From Limnoglobus roseus (GTDB taxonomy: Bacteria; Planctomycetota; Planctomycetia; Gemmatales; Gemmataceae): 64,000 nt of DNA. Location: contig NZ_CP042425.1 of the NCBI RefSeq assembly GCF_008254045.1, forward strand, positions 868,001-932,000, read 5' to 3'. Each line of letters begins with the position of its first letter. Positions within the stretch are counted from its first letter, which is position 1. Position numbers and translations under genes: made by a program. Below the pieces are notes generated by a model that did not search any database, had not been told where the DNA came from, and saw nothing but the letters and a program-made list of their open reading frames with translations. This document shows, piece by piece, positions 57,414 to 64,000 of the stretch.

Positions 57414-57764
57414 ATGCCCCGCAAGGCCCGACTCGTTGAGCCCAAAGTTCGCCGTCGGAAGACGGCCGCCGCCGATCCCCTCGTCGAGGCACCCACGCCG
57501 GTGGCCGCATTCACCGCTGAGGAGATGAAGTACGTGGAGAAGCACCCGGACCAGCGGTTCGTGGCGAGGTCGCTCACCCCGCCGGGGGTCGAGACCTGTT
57601 TCGGCCGCAAACGGACCATCACGATCCTGTGCGGCAAGTGCGACGCCCCGCGCGTGATCGCCACCTCCGACGCCCACCACTGCCGGTACTGCGTGGCCTG
57701 CAAATCCGAGGCGAAGAAGGCCGCCCGAAAGGCCAAGAACTCCGACGTCACGCCGGCGGGATGA
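57414..57764 (+). CDS. Small zinc-finger protein (116 aa)
   Basis: From the ATG at 57414: a basic N-terminus (MPRKARLVEPKVRRRK), then LCGKCDAPRVIA and CRYCVACKSEAKKAARK, a likely four-Cys zinc site. The C-terminus is Lys/Ala-rich. Likely nucleic-acid binding; no specific family. Confidence 0.65.
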   Translation: MPRKARLVEPKVRRRKTAAADPLVEAPTPVAAFTAEEMKYVEKHPDQRFVARSLTPPGVETCFGRKRTITILCGKCDAPRVIATSDAHHCRYCVACKSEAKKAARKAKNSDVTPAG

Positions 57765-57822
57765 AGACGTCCGAATCACGCGACACGCGACCTTCCCGAT
57801 CCACTCCTCCGAGACCGTGAAC

Positions 57823-58182
57823 ATGCACGACGCGAAGTTGACCGAGAGCGAACTGGACCACTTCACCGGCGGCGACGAGATGTACCGGCATCAACTGGGC
57901 GGGTGCTACACCGAAGGCGTGCGGCACGTCGCGCGGCGGGCCGGGGCGTACTGGCTGCTCGACGCCGTGTTCTCCCACCAGTCCAACCCGCTCGCCGGCC
58001 AGGAGCCCTTCCAGGTGTGGACGCTGCTCGTCCTCCCCGCGAGAACCGCCGTCCTGGTGATGAGCGACGGCAACACCGAGCGGGCCATCCTGCGGCAAGA
58101 GATTGAGTACACGGACTTCCCCCTCGCGCAGATCAAGCTGTTTCTGGTGCAAGGGGTGCTCATGCTGCCGGGCGAATACTGA
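57823..58182 (+). CDS. DUF6876 family protein (119 aa)
   Basis: LTESELDHFTGGDEMYRHQL, YTEGVRHVARRAGAYWLLDA and FPLAQIKLFLVQGVLML follow the DUF6876 pattern seen on plasmids and integrative elements. No molecular function is known. The ATG at 57823 is chosen; a GTG at 57817 is possible. Confidence 0.75.
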   Translation: MHDAKLTESELDHFTGGDEMYRHQLGGCYTEGVRHVARRAGAYWLLDAVFSHQSNPLAGQEPFQVWTLLVLPARTAVLVMSDGNTERAILRQEIEYTDFPLAQIKLFLVQGVLMLPGEY

Positions 58183-58292
58183 CCGTCCGGCCGGTCACGT
58201 CCGTGTTCGCGACCCGTAGCGGGTCGCGGAAATCACAGTCCATCAAGAACCACAACTTCACCCCAACCCGGAACGAGTTACAGGAGAGAGCG

Positions 58293-60368
58293 ATGAAGAT
58301 GCAGAAGACCAGGCCGAACGGCACCCGCGGCTACGCCTACGTCCGCGTGTCGAAGGACTTTGTCGCCCAAGACACGAGGTCCCAGGAACAGGCGGTCGCC
58401 AAGTGGCTGGCCGACCGCTCCCTCAACGTCGTCGAAACGGTCCACGACGCTGGCTCGCGCGACCTCAGCCACAAGCGCCCCGGCTTCCAGCAGCTCATTC
58501 AACTCGTCCAGGCCGGGAAAGTGGACTGGATCGTCGTCGCCGAGCGCGACAGATGGGGTGTTTCCGACAACGAAGAATGGGGCTACTTCGTCACCATCCT
58601 CCGCCGTGCCAACTGCACGCTCTGGAGCGTCGCCGACGACAAGGACCTCACCAGCCGGGACGACCGGGTCGAGCCGTTCATGGCCGCGATCACCTCCGAC
58701 CGCTCTCGATCCGAGCAGGAGGCCCGCTCCCAGCGCGAGCACCGCAGCAAGATGGCACTCGTCCAGCGGGGGGAGGTGTCAGGCGGCAAGGCCCCGTACG
58801 GCTACGACTACGTCTGCCGCCAGGGGCCGGACGGCCCCGTGCTGTGGCGGCTGGTCTACGAGCCGGGTCACTACCGCCGGGTCTGCCACTTCCCCGACGG
58901 CACCAGCCGGCGGTACGACGGCAAGGGGAACGTCCCGGCCCGGAGCAAGGGCGAGTTGTTGTTCTGCGAGCGGTCCACCGACCCCGCCATCACCGGGTGC
59001 GTGGAACGAATCTTCCGGTTGTTCGCCAACGGGTACAACTGCCACACCATCGCCGCCCGCCTCAACGACGAGAAGGTTCCCGCGCTCTACAAGGACCACT
59101 GGGTCGGGCCGACCATCATCCACATCCTCCGCAACCCGGTCTACGCCCTCGGCGTCCCGGTCTGGAACAAGGCGGCCCACGGCCGGTTCGTCGAGTTCGA
59201 GGGCGGCGAGTGGCGGCCGGTCCAGCGGTCCGGCGGCCGCGTCAAGGCCGGCCGGCGTCGGGCCACGACCGACCACGTCAGAGCAGCGGCGGCGAAGCCG
59301 GAGAACGCCATCGTCGACCCCGACACCTGGCAGGCCGTCCAGGCCCGCCTCCAGGCCCAAGAAGCCGCCCCCAAGGCCGAGCGCCGGCCGCGGAACCCCG
59401 ACCTCTACCTGTCGGGCCTCGTCGTCTGCAGCGACTGCGGGGAGCGGATGGTCGGGTGGAGTCAGCAGAAGGGGTACAAGTGTTCTCGAAACATGCACTA
59501 CAAAGGGGGTTGCCGGTGTAACACCACCCGGCACGGCACGCTTGAGGCCCTCGTCCTCCGCTACCTGGAGGAGACCGAGCAGGCGTTGGGCTTCCTGTAC
59601 GAGACGCCCGACTACTGCCGCGCCGTGCTGGAACTGGAGGCCGAGGAGACGCCCCTCTCTGCGGAGTACACCCGCAGCCTCGGGGCGTTGTGGCGGCAGG
59701 CCCGCGACCGGAGGCTCACGCCGCCCGTCGCCGGTACACAAGACCAGCCCGTCTGGACCCTGCAAAAGCTCCAGGCGGCAGTCGGCACCGCGAGGCCGAA
59801 GGCCGAACGGGACCTCGACGCGAAGGTCCGGGCCAAGGAGGCCGAGAAGGCCAGTCTGACGCTCGCCTTGCGGCACGTCCGGGACGAGGAGTCGGCGGCC
59901 GACCTGGCCCGGCAACTGGACGCCGCCAACGCGGACCTCCGCCGCCTCCGGGGGCAGGCCCGCCCCGCCGACGACCGGCTGGAGGCCCTCCGGCAGCAGA
60001 TTCGGACATTGTTAAACCGCACCGAACAGGTGCGGCGGAACGTGGCCACCGCCCTCCCACTCCAGAAAGGCGAGTACATCCGCCGCGTCGTCCGGCAGAT
60101 CCGGGTCATCCACGACGCCCGCCCCCTCGGCCGGCTGCGGTCCAGCCGCCTCGTCGGCGTCGAGATCATCCCCCGGCTGGGCGAAGGCCGCGCGTACCGG
60201 GACGGCAAGGACTTCGACGCCACGCCCCCGCCGCCGCCCGCCGTCGATTGGGACCACCGCCCGTACGGCACGCCGGCCCAGTGGCGGGAGTGCAAGACCG
60301 TCGTTGTCGGCACGGAGGCCGGCGGCTCAGACTTGAGCGACGAAGGCTGGCCGGTGCGAGGGAAATAA
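58293..60368 (+). CDS. Large serine recombinase (integrase)
   Basis: The ATG at 58293 follows AGGAGAGAG. The 691 residues comprise a resolvase domain (YAYVRVSKDFVAQDTRSQEQ, nucleophile Ser20; DWIVVAERDRWG), the Recombinase domain (GGKAPYGYDY, FANGYNCHTIAARLNDEKVP, HILRNPVYALG), a zinc ribbon (CSDCGERM...CSRNMHYKGGCRC) and a long coiled-coil near residues 510-600. This is a complete phage/ICE-type integrase. Its stop codon abuts the comM 5' fragment, placing one attachment half-site at its 3' end. Confidence 0.94.
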   Translation: MKMQKTRPNGTRGYAYVRVSKDFVAQDTRSQEQAVAKWLADRSLNVVETVHDAGSRDLSHKRPGFQQLIQLVQAGKVDWIVVAERDRWGVSDNEEWGYFVTILRRANCTLWSVADDKDLTSRDDRVEPFMAAITSDRSRSEQEARSQREHRSKMALVQRGEVSGGKAPYGYDYVCRQGPDGPVLWRLVYEPGHYRRVCHFPDGTSRRYDGKGNVPARSKGELLFCERSTDPAITGCVERIFRLFANGYNCHTIAARLNDEKVPALYKDHWVGPTIIHILRNPVYALGVPVWNKAAHGRFVEFEGGEWRPVQRSGGRVKAGRRRATTDHVRAAAAKPENAIVDPDTWQAVQARLQAQEAAPKAERRPRNPDLYLSGLVVCSDCGERMVGWSQQKGYKCSRNMHYKGGCRCNTTRHGTLEALVLRYLEETEQALGFLYETPDYCRAVLELEAEETPLSAEYTRSLGALWRQARDRRLTPPVAGTQDQPVWTLQKLQAAVGTARPKAERDLDAKVRAKEAEKASLTLALRHVRDEESAADLARQLDAANADLRRLRGQARPADDRLEALRQQIRTLLNRTEQVRRNVATALPLQKGEYIRRVVRQIRVIHDARPLGRLRSSRLVGVEIIPRLGEGRAYRDGKDFDATPPPPPAVDWDHRPYGTPAQWRECKTVVVGTEAGGSDLSDEGWPVRGK

Positions 60369-60561
60369 TCAGCCGCCCGAGAGGGCGGGCGTAGCCGAGA
60401 TTGGCGAGGGCACGCTCGATGCGGTGGACGCTCTCCCGCACGGCGAGTTCCGGCAGACCGACGAGGACGATCTTGCCGAATCCGGCCGCGAGATCGACTT
60501 CGACCTCGACCGGCAGGGCGTCGATGCCGACGAGCGCGAACGAGTGCAGCTTGGCGAGCAT
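60364..60561 (-). pseudogene. comM: comM/yifB 5' fragment (codons 1-66)
   Basis: ATG at 60561 begins MLAKLHSFALVGIDALPVEV, then KIVLVGLPELAVRESVHRIE and NLGYARPLGRLII, the N-terminal domain of ComM/YifB. Beyond 60364 the frame enters the antisense of the recombinase gene, yet it still reads SLAPASLRR, close to the family's NLAPADLRK. ComM is a branch-migration helicase used in natural transformation; here it must be inactive unless excision restores it. Confidence 0.88.
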
Positions 60562-60623
60562 GACGGCGGCCGGGTACGCGGGGCAGTGGTGGAACTGTTG
60601 TACACGCCGGGCGTGGGGGCCGG

Positions 60624-62063
60624 CTACGGCTTCGGCTTGCCGAGTTGCTTCTCGTAGAGTTCTTTGAACGGGTTCGCTTTTGCCAGCGGCACGTCCTCGT
60701 TCACCAGGTATGGCGGGAGCGACGCCCACCACCCCTCGTACTCGGCGTCGAGTTTCTTCACCACGTCCGGGTGGGCAGTGGCGATGTCGGTCTTTTCGCC
60801 GTAGTCCGTCGTCACGTCGAACAGTTCCCACCGTTGCTTCGCCTTGCCGGTCGAAACCAGGTGCCACCGGGGCGTGCGGACGCTGCACCCGGTGTACTTG
60901 TGGTCGTCCACCTTCGCCCCCTTCGGCCACCGCCCGACGTGGGTGAACAGCGTCCGGTCGGCCCATTCAGCCTTCGGGTTCTGCAACAGCGGCACGAGGC
61001 TACGGCCCTCGACCTGAGTCACCACTGCGTCGGAGAGTTTCGCGCCGGCGAGTTCGGCGAGGGTCGGGAATAAGTCGATGTGAGCCGTGAGGCGGTCGCA
61101 GTCGGCCGGCGTGAGGGTGCCCGGCCACCGCCAGAACGCCGACGCCCGCGTGCCGCCGAGCCACGGCGTTACCTTTTGCCCGCGCATCCCGGCGTTGTAC
61201 GTCGTCACGCCGGCGGTGCCGCCGTTGTCGCTCATGAAGATCACGAGCGTGTCTTTCTCCAAGTTCCACTCCTTGAGCTTGACGAGCAGGCGGCCGACAT
61301 TGTCGTCGATGTTCGCGATCATGCCGTAGAACTTGGCCACGTTCGGTTGCTTCACCTTGTCCGCGTACCGGGCCGCGTCCGCCGCGGGGACGTTCAGCGG
61401 GGCGTGCGGCGCGTTCGTGGGGATGTAGCAGAAGAACGGTTTGCCCTTCCCCTTCACCGCTTCGATCCACGCAGTCGCCCGGTTGAAGAACACGTCGGTG
61501 CAGTAGCCGGAGGTTTTCTCGAAGGTGCCGTTGTGGAGGAAGGTCGGGTCGAAGTACGAGTTGCCGGGCACGTCGCCGCAACTGCCGGGGAAACTCTGAC
61601 CGATGCCGCCGGCCCCGTGAATGACCATCTCGTCGAACCCGCGGTTGCTCGGCCAGTGGTCGGGCTCGTCACCGAGGTGCCACTTGCCGAAGATGCCGGT
61701 CGTGTACCCGGCCGCCTTCAGCACCTGCGCGAGCGTGGTCGCCTTCGGCGTCAGCCGTTCGCGTTCGTTGATGGTGTGCGTGACGCCGTTCTTGAACTCG
61801 TGCCGGCCGGTCAGGAGGGCCGACCGCGTGGGCGAGCAGGTGGGGCTGACGTGGAAGTCGGTGAACCGAACGCCCTCCGCGTGGAGGCGGTCGAGGTTCG
61901 GCGTCTTGAGGATCGGGTTGCCGTGGGCGGAAATGTCGCCGTACCCTTGATCGTCGGTCAGCACGAACACGATGTTCGGCTTCTTCCCAGCGAGCGGATC
62001 GGCGGCCGCGAGGGGGGCAAGAAGCAACGCCGCCGCGAGAACGGCGGTGAGGAAGCGGGTCAT
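60624..62063 (-). CDS. Secreted arylsulfatase
   Basis: The 479-residue protein has a signal peptide (MTRFLTAVLAAALLLAPLAA), metal ligands in IVFVLTDDQGYGD, the formylglycine motif CSPTR followed by ALLTGRH, GIFGKWHLGDE, and FMSDNGGT. It is a Cys-type sulfatase (family S1) hydrolysing sulfate esters of polysaccharides. An anaerobic or FGE maturase must act elsewhere. Planctomycetes carry many such genes. It lies 62 bases upstream of the comM start. Confidence 0.94.
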   Translation of the reverse strand: MTRFLTAVLAAALLLAPLAAADPLAGKKPNIVFVLTDDQGYGDISAHGNPILKTPNLDRLHAEGVRFTDFHVSPTCSPTRSALLTGRHEFKNGVTHTINERERLTPKATTLAQVLKAAGYTTGIFGKWHLGDEPDHWPSNRGFDEMVIHGAGGIGQSFPGSCGDVPGNSYFDPTFLHNGTFEKTSGYCTDVFFNRATAWIEAVKGKGKPFFCYIPTNAPHAPLNVPAADAARYADKVKQPNVAKFYGMIANIDDNVGRLLVKLKEWNLEKDTLVIFMSDNGGTAGVTTYNAGMRGQKVTPWLGGTRASAFWRWPGTLTPADCDRLTAHIDLFPTLAELAGAKLSDAVVTQVEGRSLVPLLQNPKAEWADRTLFTHVGRWPKGAKVDDHKYTGCSVRTPRWHLVSTGKAKQRWELFDVTTDYGEKTDIATAHPDVVKKLDAEYEGWWASLPPYLVNEDVPLAKANPFKELYEKQLGKPKP

Positions 62064-62142
62064 GGGTGTCCGTGTGCGGGAGGGGAGTGTAAGTTCACCG
62101 CATTCTCACCAAGGACCGCCGCGAGGGCAACGAAATCCCAGG

Positions 62143-63768
62143 TTATCGCGGCGGGCCGCGACGGAGGTTGCGAGCATCCGGCGTGCCGGCGAAGCCGCCG
62201 AGGATGTACGGGTACCGCCCCGGCGTGACGTGGTAGTGCCAGCCGCGGTCGGCGTCGGTCCGCATGTTGAAGGCGTCGAGCGGGTTGGCGGTGTCGTCCT
62301 TCGCCATGACACCCTTCGCCACGTAGGGGCCGTAGACCGCGAAGCCGTCGAGGGCGAAGCCGATGAGCGGCGAGTGGCCGTCACCTTCGTCCACGAACGG
62401 CGTCTTCACGCACACCGGGTACTTGTGGTAGTGGTAGCGGTTGTCCGGACTCGGGTGCCCGCAGCAGCGGTCCATCAGGTCGGTCGCGTCCTCACCGTCC
62501 ATGTCGAACGGGTTGTAGAACGAGACGCCGTTGACCGCGAAGCCGATGACGCCCCCGGGTAACGCCCGGTTGGAGTTCGTCTTGTCCATCGTGACGGCCT
62601 TCGGGTTCCGCACCGGCTCCAACGGCAGGTAGTACGCGCGGTCGAGTTCCTGGATCGAGTTCGGGTTCCGGCTGCCGAAGCGGTCGGGGAACTTCGCCGT
62701 CGGGTGGTTCGGGATGTTCCGCGTGTGGACGACGAGTTCCTTGCCGTCCTTGAACTCCAGCACCACGTTATCGGGGACGAAGCGGTCCTCGGTGACTGCG
62801 TTCCCCTTGAGGTCCAGCATCCCCGGCCGTAGCCACGCGGTCATGTTCTCGGCGAACGGGTTCGAGAGGCGGCCGTCTTGGTAGTACAGCCTCTTCGCGT
62901 TCTTGGCGGTCACGACCAGCGTGGCCGGGCGGGCCTTCATCTCGGGTTCGGGGGCGTAGTACCAGCGGCCGCCGAGCGGGATGAGCGACGCGATGCTCGG
63001 GGCGGGGCCGTGGTCGGTCTTCACCACCTTCGGTGCGTCTTCGGGGGCGGGAATCGCGTCGAGCACGAACGCGGCCGCGTAGAACTCGGCGTTCCGGTCG
63101 GTCGTCGCCGAGCCGTGCTTGAACCCAACGCTGAGGTTCAGCGAGTCGATCTCCGCGAACGGTAGGCGGAAGTCGAGGGCGTAGGTCTTCCACACGGCCC
63201 CGCCGTTCTTGCGACGAACGCCGTTCTCGGCCAACTCCTTGCGGTCCCGTTCGACGAGCGGGTACAGGTCGCGCTTGACCCCGTCGAGCGGGTTCTTCCC
63301 CTTGTTGCCGAAGAAGTCCACGTGCATGAACAGGCCGTTCTTCTCGACGGCGAAGCCGGGCTCGGCGAGACCGCGGAAGGTGAAGCGGTACCACTTGCCG
63401 GCTCCCGTGGGGAAGCCCGTGACGCTTTGCCCGGCCGACCCGGATCGCGTGCCGTCTTTGTTGAGGTCCGTGCCGGAGTAGAGGGCGAAGCCGTACTCGG
63501 TGTACTCGCCCGTGCTGGTGCAGTTCACCCACTCCACGTCGCCCTGCATCGTGTAGTGCATCGGAATCTTGGGGTCTGGGCTGCGGTCGTAGATGCGCGG
63601 GTTCTTGACCCAGCCGGCCGGCGGTTCCTTCCAATCGACCTTCAGTTCCGCCGGCCGTTCGCGGGGTTCCCGCTTCGGCCGGCCACCACTGCCGGGCGGC
63701 GGTTGCGAAACGACTGGCCCCAGGGTGACGAACAACAGACCAGCGGCCAGGACGTTGCGAAGGGACAT
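62143..63768 (-). CDS. YHYH-domain secreted protein
   Basis: The 541-residue protein has a signal peptide (MSLRNVLAAGLLFVTLGPVV), a sugar-binding-like sandwich region (residues ~60-260) and a C-terminal YHYH domain: GGVIGFAVNGVSFYNPFD, CCGHPSPDNRYHYHKYPVCV, PLIGFALDGFAVYGPY and GWHYHVTPGRYPY. The family is common in planctomycetes and marine bacteria; a metal-binding role for the His motifs is inferred. Confidence 0.88.
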   Translation of the reverse strand: MSLRNVLAAGLLFVTLGPVVSQPPPGSGGRPKREPRERPAELKVDWKEPPAGWVKNPRIYDRSPDPKIPMHYTMQGDVEWVNCTSTGEYTEYGFALYSGTDLNKDGTRSGSAGQSVTGFPTGAGKWYRFTFRGLAEPGFAVEKNGLFMHVDFFGNKGKNPLDGVKRDLYPLVERDRKELAENGVRRKNGGAVWKTYALDFRLPFAEIDSLNLSVGFKHGSATTDRNAEFYAAAFVLDAIPAPEDAPKVVKTDHGPAPSIASLIPLGGRWYYAPEPEMKARPATLVVTAKNAKRLYYQDGRLSNPFAENMTAWLRPGMLDLKGNAVTEDRFVPDNVVLEFKDGKELVVHTRNIPNHPTAKFPDRFGSRNPNSIQELDRAYYLPLEPVRNPKAVTMDKTNSNRALPGGVIGFAVNGVSFYNPFDMDGEDATDLMDRCCGHPSPDNRYHYHKYPVCVKTPFVDEGDGHSPLIGFALDGFAVYGPYVAKGVMAKDDTANPLDAFNMRTDADRGWHYHVTPGRYPYILGGFAGTPDARNLRRGPPR

Positions 63769-63854
63769 GGGTGGGCTCCGAACTCGCGGGCAGGGCAGAC
63801 GTTCCCCGCTCTAAACGGACTTTGTTCGGCGCGAGGACAGAATTGCTAGCAGTG

Positions 63855-63932
63855 GGCGAGCGGGGGGCGTCAGCCCCCCTGATTCTCGTGCGGGTCCAAC
63901 CAGAATCAGGGGGCTGACGCCCCCCGCTCGCC
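63855..63932. repeat. Long inverted repeat (REP/MITE-like), family 3
   Basis: The arms 63855-63886 and 63902-63932 pair over 31 bases with one bulged C; each includes GCGAGCGGGGGGCGTCAG or its complement. It follows the serS stop and precedes the YHYH gene on the same strand. It could act as a terminator, but it is longer than needed. Confidence 0.7.
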
Positions 63933-63938
63933 TTCGGG

Positions 63939-64000
63939 CTACTTCGCTGTGATCACGTCCTTGCCGACCCACGGCCGCAGGACTTCCGGCACGATCACTG
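63939..64000 (-). CDS. serS: Seryl-tRNA synthetase, C-terminal end (partial)
   Basis: The last 19 codons before the window edge read VIVPEVLRPWVGKDVITAK then stop, matching the conserved SerRS C-terminus (VPEVLRPxxG). The gene continues beyond base 64000. Confidence 0.7.
   Translation of the reverse strand, partial: VIVPEVLRPWVGKDVITAK

Larger units (their letters stand above)
27865..60368. mobile_element. Composite genomic island/prophage remnant inserted in comM
   Basis: About 32.5 kb lies between two comM fragments on the same strand. It holds a large serine recombinase at the right end, prophage structural genes, putative replication genes, two IS630 copies, one ISAs1 and candidate defence genes. 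GC is lower and variable (31.2-34.0 and 36.8-38.1 kb are clearly AT-rich). About 250 comM codons between the fragments are missing, so it is not one clean insertion. The left edge is set by the codon-bias change, the right by the recombinase stop. Confidence 0.85.

Overview
The window looks like chromosome of a Gemmata-type planctomycete (order Gemmatales). The evidence is very high GC in the core, a DUF1501 protein with a Tat signal, a BBP7-type outer-membrane barrel, a sulfatase, a YHYH protein, a giant SdrD-repeat protein with the planctomycete N-terminal LEDR motif, formylmethanofuran formyltransferase, and two members of a family that starts MTKEEWL, which I associate with Gemmata. No rRNA, tRNA or CRISPR array was seen.

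Core, left (1-27.9 kb): a beta-lactamase/NamZ fusion, a large FAD/Fe-S dehydrogenase, galE, a DUF5009-type membrane protein, hemB, the DUF1501 protein, an Imm1-like protein, a diheme cytochrome c, BBP7, the 2039-residue SdrD/FG-GAP protein, moeA, ftr, a UbiA-type prenyltransferase, and a DUF58/MoxR cluster. Strong hairpin terminators separate several of these. Core, right (60.4-64 kb): sulfatase, YHYH protein and the 3' end of serS.

Between them, about 32.5 kb of accessory DNA splits comM/yifB (Mg-chelatase-like ATPase). The comM 5' end (codons 1-66) is at 60.36-60.56 kb and the 3' end at 27.44-27.92 kb; the ATPase middle is not in the window. The right end carries a large serine recombinase whose 3' end abuts comM. 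Behind it lies an operon-like set with a family A DNA polymerase. From about 31 to 51.6 kb is a siphophage-like prophage remnant: prohead protease (truncated), HK97 capsid, connectors, tail tube, frameshifted tail chaperones, tape measure, a Cys-rich tail protein and a glycosyltransferase. No portal, terminase or lysis genes were seen. A putative replication gene lies opposite the structural genes.

The remnant also holds candidate defence cargo: a PIN-HEPN gene pair, and an HNH/unknown/nucleotidyltransferase operon broken by an ISAs1 element with a clean 10-bp target duplication. Two apparently identical 1804-bp IS630 copies in direct orientation bracket the prophage part; one truncates the protease. 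Both IS types carry non-transposase passenger genes. The layout suggests stepwise assembly: recombinase island in comM, phage segment joined through IS630, then deletion and IS insertion.
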